A program made the position numbers and the translations under genes. The notes beneath the pieces are model-generated. The model did no database searches. It worked only from the letters and a program-made list of their open reading frames with translations, and was not told where the DNA came from. 64,000 bases of DNA from an uncultured Oscillospiraceae bacterium (lineage in GTDB: Bacteria > Bacillota > Clostridia > Oscillospirales > Oscillospiraceae), in contig CANQFT010000002.1 in NCBI GenBank assembly GCA_947599925.1, positions 62,001 to 126,000 on the forward strand, given 5' to 3'. Positions 58,361 to 64,000 of this stretch are shown one piece after another (position 1 is the stretch's first letter; each line of letters starts with the position of its first letter).

Positions 58361-59563
58361 CTACCCCTCCCTCGGCGCCTCGATCTGGCGCGACACGCTG
58401 AGCACGATCCCCATCTCAAACAGCTGGATCATCAGCGCCGTGCCTCCAAAGCTGAAAAAGGGTAGGGAGATGCCCGTGGGCGGGATCAGGTTGATGACCA
58501 CGGCGATGTTCAAAAACACCTGCACCGCCGTCAGCGTGGTGATCCCCACGATCAACAGCGCGCCGAACTTATCCCTGGCGTGCAGGGCCAGCCAGTAGCC
58601 CCGGATGATGAGCATGGCGAAGAGGAAGATCACCACCAGCGCCCCCACCAGCCCCATCTCCTCGCACCAGATGGAGAAGATATAGTCGTTGTGCTCCTCC
58701 GGCAGATAGAGGAACTTCTGCATACTCTGCCCCAGCCCCTTCCCCAGCAGTCCGCCGGAGCCGATGGCGTAGAGGGACTGGATGATCTGAAACCCGTCCC
58801 CTCTGGGGTCGGACCACGGGTCCCGCCAGGTGGCCAGGCGGCTCGCCATGTAGCTGGTGTGGTTCATGATGAACCACAGTCCGCCGCCCACCACGCCGCC
58901 TCCGGCCACGAACCAGCCCCAGTGGATGCCTCCGGCCCACAGCACCGCCGCGCCTCCGGCCAGGATGAGGATGGTGCCCGACATATGGGGCTCCCACAGC
59001 AGCAGGGCGGACACCCCCAGCAAGATCCCCAGATAGGGCATCAGCTCGTTGAGCCCGATGCGTTCGGTGAAGTCCAGCACCCTTCCCAGCGCCATCTTCT
59101 TGTTCCACTTTCTCCGCTTCTCCGGCTGTCTCCGGGCCAGCATGGCGGCAAAGACCAGGATCACCGCCAGCTTCGCGATCTCCGAGGGCTGGAACTGGAT
59201 GCCCAGGATGCGGATCCACCGGTTTGCGCCGTTTCGGGTGACGCCGATGCCCGGCACCTTCACCAGCAAGAGCAGTCCAACGGCCAGCCACATCACCCAC
59301 TTTGCCAGCTTGCGCCACCACTGGTAGTCGATCTTCGAGGTACACCACAAGATCACCAGTCCGCCCGCGCCCATCCGCAGCTGGCTCCAGAAATAGGTGG
59401 CCGGGTCGCCGCTCTCATAATAGGCGGAGGCAAAGGAGGCGGAGTACACCGCCACCAGCCCCATGGCCGTCAGGATCAGCACCAGCATCAAAAAGGGCAA
59501 GTCCACCGGCCCGCCCGCCAACTGCTGGCGCAGGGTCAGGTCCCGCTCTCTCCGTCTGGCCAT
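58361..59563 (-). CDS. ftsW: Lipid II polymerase FtsW (SEDS family)
   Basis: The 400-residue protein has about ten membrane helices and the SEDS signatures GANRWIRILGIQFQPSEIAK, the later SLYAIGSGGLLGKGLGQSMQ, LPEEHNDYIFSIWCEEMGLV and PPTGISLPFFSFGGTALM. SEDS proteins polymerise lipid II into glycan strands together with a class B PBP, here the transpeptidase encoded at the right edge. The ATG at 59563 follows GAGGAGGTG. The downstream murG is separated by an unusual hairpin-rich gap. Confidence 0.95.
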   Translation of the reverse strand: MARRRERDLTLRQQLAGGPVDLPFLMLVLILTAMGLVAVYSASFASAYYESGDPATYFWSQLRMGAGGLVILWCTSKIDYQWWRKLAKWVMWLAVGLLLLVKVPGIGVTRNGANRWIRILGIQFQPSEIAKLAVILVFAAMLARRQPEKRRKWNKKMALGRVLDFTERIGLNELMPYLGILLGVSALLLWEPHMSGTILILAGGAAVLWAGGIHWGWFVAGGGVVGGGLWFIMNHTSYMASRLATWRDPWSDPRGDGFQIIQSLYAIGSGGLLGKGLGQSMQKFLYLPEEHNDYIFSIWCEEMGLVGALVVIFLFAMLIIRGYWLALHARDKFGALLIVGITTLTAVQVFLNIAVVINLIPPTGISLPFFSFGGTALMIQLFEMGIVLSVSRQIEAPREG

Positions 59564-59600
59564 GGATGTTCACCTCCTCGCGTTCGTCTTTTCTCAGGGC

Positions 59601-60602
59601 TCAGAGCAGGCCCACATAGCCCACAAAGCCCAGCACACAGCCGATGCAGGACACGATGGTGAAAACGGACGCCACCTTCTCCTCGCTCCAGCCCTTCTTC
59701 TCAAAGTGGTGGTGGAGCGGCGCCATGAGGAAAATGCGCCGGCCCGTCCCCGTGCGCCGCTTGGTCAGCTTGAAGTAGAACACCTGCAAAATGTCCGACA
59801 GGGTCTCGCAGATATAGACGATCCCCACAAACAGCAAGATCAAGGGCACATTGTAGGCAAAGGCCAGCCCGCAGACCACGCCGCCCAGAAACAGGGAACC
59901 CGTATCCCCCATAAAGACCCTGGCGGGGTGGTGGTTATACACCAAAAAGCCCAGCAGACACCCCAGCATACACGCGGCGAAGGCCCCGTAGCCCAGCTTA
60001 TCCGCCGCCCTGAGCCCCAGGGCCGCGAAGACCAGCATCACCGGCAGGCTCACCGAGCTGGAAAGGCCGTCCACCCCGTCGGTGAGGTTGACGGCGTTTA
60101 CCGTCCCCACCATCACCAGCGCGGCAAACACCATATAAACCGGCCAGGGGATGGCCCACACCGCGCCGCAGAAGGGCAGGATCAGCTCCGCTCGCAGATG
60201 CTCCTGACCGCGCAGCAGCACGGTGAATAAAATGGCCGCCGCCAACTGCAACAGGAACTTCATGGGGGCGGAGAGGCCGGTGTTCTCATGGTGGCGCAGT
60301 TTGGCGAAGTCGTCCAGAAAGCCGATCAGCCCGAACACGGCCCCAAAGCCGAAGATGGCCATGGGCTGCCAGTCCCTCTGCCACAGGCCCCAGCCCGCGC
60401 TCACCACCGCCGCCGCCGCGATGAACATCACGCCGCCCATGGTGGGCGTGCCCTGCTTGGACATATGCCACACCGGGCCGTCCTCCTTGATGGCCTGGCC
60501 CACATGGGCCCGCTTCAGCGCGGGCACGATGACCAGCCCCAACAGCGCCGTCAGCCCCAGCCCCGCGGCCAGACACACCAGCAATTTACCCCAGTCGTCC
60601 AT
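59601..60602 (-). CDS. mraY: Phospho-MurNAc-pentapeptide transferase MraY
   Basis: The 333-residue membrane enzyme loads phospho-MurNAc-pentapeptide on undecaprenyl phosphate to give lipid I. It has about ten helices and all family motifs: GTPTMGGVMF, FLDDFAKLRHHENTGL with the magnesium Asp pair, NAVNLTDGVDGLSSSVSLPV, MGDTGSLFLGG and the triple-histidine loop APLHHHFEKKGWSEEKV. The ATG at 60602 has GAGGAGAG upstream. It lies between murE and ftsW, where many genomes also have murF and murD, which are absent here. Confidence 0.96.
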   Translation of the reverse strand: MDDWGKLLVCLAAGLGLTALLGLVIVPALKRAHVGQAIKEDGPVWHMSKQGTPTMGGVMFIAAAAVVSAGWGLWQRDWQPMAIFGFGAVFGLIGFLDDFAKLRHHENTGLSAPMKFLLQLAAAILFTVLLRGQEHLRAELILPFCGAVWAIPWPVYMVFAALVMVGTVNAVNLTDGVDGLSSSVSLPVMLVFAALGLRAADKLGYGAFAACMLGCLLGFLVYNHHPARVFMGDTGSLFLGGVVCGLAFAYNVPLILLFVGIVYICETLSDILQVFYFKLTKRRTGTGRRIFLMAPLHHHFEKKGWSEEKVASVFTIVSCIGCVLGFVGYVGLL

Positions 60603-60631
60603 GTTCTCTCTCCTCTTGTCTTAAACTTCTC

Positions 60632-62047
60632 TCAGCGAAAATACTCCGCCACGATCTCTCTCTCGTCCATATGGCGGAACTGGTGGTCCACCTCTTGATA
60701 GGTCTCGTGGCCCTTGCCCGCCAGCAGGACCGTATCCCCCGCCTTGGCAAGCCCCAGGGCCCTGTGGATGGCCCTGGCCCGGTCCGGCTCCACCACGGGC
60801 TTGGGGGCGTCGGGCCCGAAGCCGCCCAGCACGTCCTGGATGATGGCCATGGGGTCCTCCGTGCGGGGATTGTCCGATGTCACCACGCTCACGTCGGCCA
60901 GCCTGGCGGCGATGGCGCCCATGATGGGCCGCTTGATGGGGTCCCTGTCGCCGCCACAGCCAAAGACGCAGATGACCCGTCCCTTGGTAAAGCCCCGGAC
61001 GGTGAGGAGCACGTTCTCCAGCGCGTCGGGGGTGTGGGCGTAGTCGATGAGCACGGTGTAGTCTGTGCCCGTGGGCACCACCTCCACCCTGCCCTTCACG
61101 CCCTTGGCGTTTCGCAGGGCCTGGGCGCAGGGCTCCAGCTCCAGCCCCAGGGCCAGGCAGCACCCCAGGGCGCCCAGGGCGTTGTAGACCGAAAAGCCGC
61201 CGGGGATGGGCAGCACCACGCGGCTCAGCGCGTCCTGGCTCAGCGCCTCGAACTCCACGCGGTTTGGATAGAGCCGCAGATTCTTCGCCACCAGATCGGC
61301 CTGGGGCTGGTTCTCCGAGTAGGTGAACACCGGCGCGGCCCCCAGCCCCGCGTAGTACCGCCCCGCCTCGTCGTCCAGATTGAGCACCGCCACCTCGCAC
61401 ATGGGCCACAGCAGGGCCTTGGCGTCCCGGTATGCCTCCATGGTCTTGTGAAAGTCCAGATGGTCCTCGGTGAGATTGGTGAACACCCCCGCCGCGAACC
61501 GCAGACCCTCCACGCGGCCCAGACACAGCGCGTGGGAGGACACCTCCATCACCACGTAGCCACAGCCCGCGGCCTCCATCCGGGCCAGCAGCTCCTGGAG
61601 CTCGTAGGACTCCGGGGTGGTGCGGTGGGCCTCCTCTGCCTGGTCTCCGATGAGGTTTTGATTGGTGCCGATCAGCCCCACCTTGGCCCCCGCCACCCGC
61701 TCCAGGACCTCCTTGAGCAGATAGGTGGTGGTGGTCTTGCCGTTGGTGCCGGTGACGGCGATGAGCTTCATCTTGTCCCCAGGGCAGTCGAACCACACCT
61801 TGGACGCCAGCGCCAGGGCCCGCCTGGGGTCGTCCACCCGCACGCAGTCGTCCCGGTCCACGCCCTTGGCGCACACCACCGCCGCCGCGCCTTTCTCAAA
61901 GGCCTGGTCGATGTAGAGCCCGCCGTCGGTCTGAAAGCCCGGAATGGCGAAAAACAGCGCGCCGGGCTCCAGCTTGCGGGTGTCCCAGCAGATGGAGGTG
62001 ATCTCCACGTCCTGGGTGGCCTGGGGCACAAGTTGGGTCAGCTTCAT
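60632..62047 (-). CDS. murE: UDP-MurNAc-tripeptide synthetase MurE (meso-diaminopimelate type)
   Basis: The 471-residue ligase adds the third amino acid to UDP-MurNAc-dipeptide. The ATP-binding loop GTNGKTTTTYLLKEVLE starts at residue 100, the lysine-carbamate and central motifs NLTEDHLDFHKTMEAYRDAK follow, and the C-terminal domain carries the substrate motif SDNPRTEDP (about residue 390), whose DNPR sequence indicates meso-diaminopimelate and not lysine. The end segment LLAGKGHETYQEV is typical. The ATG at 62047 is preferred over longer frames as it gives the family's normal N-terminus. It starts about 40 bases after the transpeptidase gene. Confidence 0.96.
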   Translation of the reverse strand: MKLTQLVPQATQDVEITSICWDTRKLEPGALFFAIPGFQTDGGLYIDQAFEKGAAAVVCAKGVDRDDCVRVDDPRRALALASKVWFDCPGDKMKLIAVTGTNGKTTTTYLLKEVLERVAGAKVGLIGTNQNLIGDQAEEAHRTTPESYELQELLARMEAAGCGYVVMEVSSHALCLGRVEGLRFAAGVFTNLTEDHLDFHKTMEAYRDAKALLWPMCEVAVLNLDDEAGRYYAGLGAAPVFTYSENQPQADLVAKNLRLYPNRVEFEALSQDALSRVVLPIPGGFSVYNALGALGCCLALGLELEPCAQALRNAKGVKGRVEVVPTGTDYTVLIDYAHTPDALENVLLTVRGFTKGRVICVFGCGGDRDPIKRPIMGAIAARLADVSVVTSDNPRTEDPMAIIQDVLGGFGPDAPKPVVEPDRARAIHRALGLAKAGDTVLLAGKGHETYQEVDHQFRHMDEREIVAEYFR

Positions 62048-62088
62048 GGGACAAACAGCCTCCTTCCGCGCTCTCGCGGTCGTTTCAT

Positions 62089-64000
62089 TCAATCCTGGGT
62101 GAAATCGGTGACGTTCTCGGCGAAGGTCACGTCCACCACCGTCCCCGGCTCCACCAGCGTGCCCGGGGCGATGGACTGATAGGCGCACAGGGTGGAGGAG
62201 GTGAAGAACTGGGCCGAGCCCGTGCCCCGCATAAAGAGCTTCAGATTGCCCAGCGCCTGCTTCACCGTATCTGGGTCCTTGCCCGCCAGATCCGGCATCT
62301 CCACCGCCTCAGTGGGCTTCTCCTCGCCCATGTAGAGCAACACCTCGCTGCCGCCGGGGATCACCGAGCCGGAGGTGGGGATCTGCCCCGTCACCTTCTC
62401 GCCGGAGCCGATGAGCCGGTAGGTAAAGCCCTTGGCGGCCAGCACCGGCGCGGCCTGGGCCTCGGTGTACCCCACGCACAGGGGCACCGTGGTGTCCGCG
62501 CCGGAGATCTCCTCGGCGGAGTACTGCTTCTCCACGCCCATGTACTCCAGGATCTGCCCCATCAGCGGCCCCGCCATGGGCGCGGCCATGTTGCCGCCGG
62601 AGATGTAGGTCCCGCCGGCGGTCCAGGAGCTTCCGGGATAGGAGGGCTTGGGCGTGTCATAGGCCAACAGCACCACGATCTTGGGGTCGTTGGCCGGGGC
62701 CACGCCCAGGAAGGACACGATGTAATCGTCCTCGTTCTGGTCCGCGCCGATCTTCTCCGACGTCCCCGTCTTGCCGCCGATGCGGTAGCCCGCCTGGTAG
62801 GCGTTCTTCCCCGTGCCCTGCTTGGCGGCCACCACGCCCTCCAGCAGTTCCCGCACCGTCTCGGAGGTCTCCTCGCTGATGACCTGCCGGACCTCGGTGA
62901 CGGGGAAGGTGTCCACGATGTCCCCTTGCTCGTCGGTGGTGTAGTCCAGCACATGGGGCACCATCAAATGCCCGCCGTTGACCACGGCGCTGGCGGCGGT
63001 GATGAGCTGGATGGGGGTGATGCGGAAGGTCTGGCCGAAGGAGGCGCTGGCCAGGGAGGTGAGCCCCTCCTTGCTCTCAAAGAATTTCCGGGACCAGATA
63101 TAGCCCTTGTTCTCGCCGTTCAGATCCACATTGGTGGTGGAGAGGAATCCAAAGTCCTCCATGTAGTCGTAAAACTTCTCCGCCCCCAGCTTTTGGCCGA
63201 TCTCGATGAAGGCCGGGTTGCAGGAGTTCCGCACCGCGTCGGCCAGGTTTTGCGCCCCGTGGCCCTCCCGCTTGGAGCAGTGGATGGTCCTGTCGGCCAC
63301 CTGTTTGGCCCCGTTGCAGTAGAAGCTGGTGTTCAGATCCACCACGCCCTCCTCCAGCGCCGAGGCCACCACGATGGACTTGAAGGTAGACCCGGGCTCG
63401 TAGCCGTCGTTGACGCAGCGGTTGGTCCACTGCTTCAAAAGCGCCTCGTTCCGTGCCTTGGTATAGGCCGCCTCGTCCCCGCTGTCCCGCACCGCCTGCA
63501 GCTCCGCCGCGGCCTCCGGGTCGCTGATGGCGAACGGATCGTTCAGGTCATAGTCCGGCGCCGAGGCCATGGCTAAAATGGCCCCGGTGTTGGGCTCCAT
63601 GACGATGCAGAAGCCGCCGTTTTGCACATCGTACTTCTCAATGCCCTCTTTCAGCGCCTTCTCCGCGAAGCCCTGGATGGTGGCGTCGATGGTCAGGTGA
63701 TGGTCCCGTCCGTCCTGGGCGTCGATGAAGTTCTCGTATTTGGACAGCATCTCCGTGCCCTTGGCGTTTTTGGCCGTGACCACGCGGCCCGAAGCGCCGG
63801 AGAGGGCCTGGTCGTAGATCAGCTCCGTGCCATACAGCCCCTGGTTGTCCGTGCCCACAAAGCCCACCACATGGGACGCCAGCGAGCCATAGGGGTAGTA
63901 GCGCTTGCTGTCGGGCTCCAGATAGACCCCGTTGCCCAGCTTGTTTTCCGCGATAAACGCCCGGATGGGCTCGGACTGCTCGCTCTCCAGCTTCCGGGCC
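62089..64000 (-). CDS. Class B penicillin-binding transpeptidase, SpoVD/PBP2 type, with PASTA domain (5' end outside window)
   Basis: The visible 637 codons cover the end of the N-terminal dimerisation domain and the transpeptidase domain with SxxK in EPGSTFKSIVVASALEEG, SxN in RNSCNPAFIEIGQKLGAE and KTG in YRIGGKTGTSEKIGA. They are followed by one to two PASTA modules (EEISGADTTVPLCVGYTEAQ; EKPTEAVEMPDLAGKDPDTV). The frame runs off the window edge without a stop. It crosslinks peptidoglycan and should pair with FtsW. Position before murE fits either the division PBP (FtsI/PbpB) or the sporulation SpoVD; the PASTA end and clostridial context do not separate them. Confidence 0.93.
   Translation of the reverse strand, partial: ARKLESEQSEPIRAFIAENKLGNGVYLEPDSKRYYPYGSLASHVVGFVGTDNQGLYGTELIYDQALSGASGRVVTAKNAKGTEMLSKYENFIDAQDGRDHHLTIDATIQGFAEKALKEGIEKYDVQNGGFCIVMEPNTGAILAMASAPDYDLNDPFAISDPEAAAELQAVRDSGDEAAYTKARNEALLKQWTNRCVNDGYEPGSTFKSIVVASALEEGVVDLNTSFYCNGAKQVADRTIHCSKREGHGAQNLADAVRNSCNPAFIEIGQKLGAEKFYDYMEDFGFLSTTNVDLNGENKGYIWSRKFFESKEGLTSLASASFGQTFRITPIQLITAASAVVNGGHLMVPHVLDYTTDEQGDIVDTFPVTEVRQVISEETSETVRELLEGVVAAKQGTGKNAYQAGYRIGGKTGTSEKIGADQNEDDYIVSFLGVAPANDPKIVVLLAYDTPKPSYPGSSWTAGGTYISGGNMAAPMAGPLMGQILEYMGVEKQYSAEEISGADTTVPLCVGYTEAQAAPVLAAKGFTYRLIGSGEKVTGQIPTSGSVIPGGSEVLLYMGEEKPTEAVEMPDLAGKDPDTVKQALGNLKLFMRGTGSAQFFTSSTLCAYQSIAPGTLVEPGTVVDVTFAENVTDFTQD

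Overview
The window is high-GC DNA from an anaerobic Firmicute, most likely a gut clostridium of the Oscillospiraceae type. The evidence is GC-rich coding with strong AGGAGG ribosome sites, sporulation-type genes (SpoVB-like flippase, PdaB-like deacetylase, SpoVD-type transpeptidase), a Firmicute-style flippase-mazG-HU cluster, and many iron-sulfur aldo/keto reductases. All names rest on motif and family recognition by eye; no database search was run.

Layout. (1) 1-23.5 kb is mostly stable chromosome: an aldehyde dehydrogenase, a FAD/Rieske oxidoreductase, a phosphopantetheinyl transferase, an ECF-transporter S component, a polysaccharide deacetylase bracketed by two copies of a ~118-bp double-hairpin repeat, and a large secreted MBG-type protein. 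These are followed by tRNA-Ser, a purine salvage pair (nucleoside phosphorylase and MTA/SAH deaminase), flippase-mazG-HU, deoC, a secreted three-module pectin esterase (CE8-like, CE12-like, LysM), an ECF sigma/membrane protein pair, and an aconitase-family hydratase. (2) 23.6-42.0 kb is an accessory island beside tRNA-Ala(CGC). A large serine recombinase sits at the tRNA end, followed by element-type small regulators (Spo0A C-terminal-domain protein, sigma-like factor, XRE regulator, Cys-rich KTR protein). The rest is an Rhs polymorphic-toxin locus: one full-length secreted Rhs protein (2192 aa), its putative immunity gene, and two further Rhs C-terminal cassettes without N-termini, each with its own putative immunity gene. 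One of these cassettes is frameshifted. A divergent ECF sigma / DUF4367 anti-sigma / secreted-protein operon lies on the N-terminal side. Palindromes sharing CCTCAAATTGAGG lie at both sides of the Rhs-bearing part. (3) 42-49 kb is a decaying redox cluster of aldo/keto reductases, a CMD-cupin protein, a flavin reductase and two TetR regulators. One reductase is broken, the flavin reductase seems to lack an internal block, and one TetR gene lacks a normal start. (4) 49-51 kb holds an IscR/CymR-like Rrf2 regulator convergent with cysK, with a palindrome at the cysK transcription start that suggests a regulatory link. (5) 51-53.4 kb is a membrane diguanylate-cyclase-type protein. (6) 53.5-64 kb is the division and cell-wall cluster, read on the minus strand as spoVD/pbp - murE - mraY - ftsW - murG - murA - ftsQ - ftsZ, without murF, murD or murC. 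Its murG has no ATG, GTG or TTG start that keeps the N-terminal glycine-rich motif.

The most notable system is the Rhs island. Its three toxin-immunity modules were apparently accumulated by recombination in Rhs core sequence. A short GACAnAAGnACCGTnCCC-type repeat lies at the 3' end of every immunity gene and supplies the last residues (GTVLLS) of two of them. Immunity proteins 1 and 3 look like diverged relatives, and their toxin tips both carry an HWD motif.
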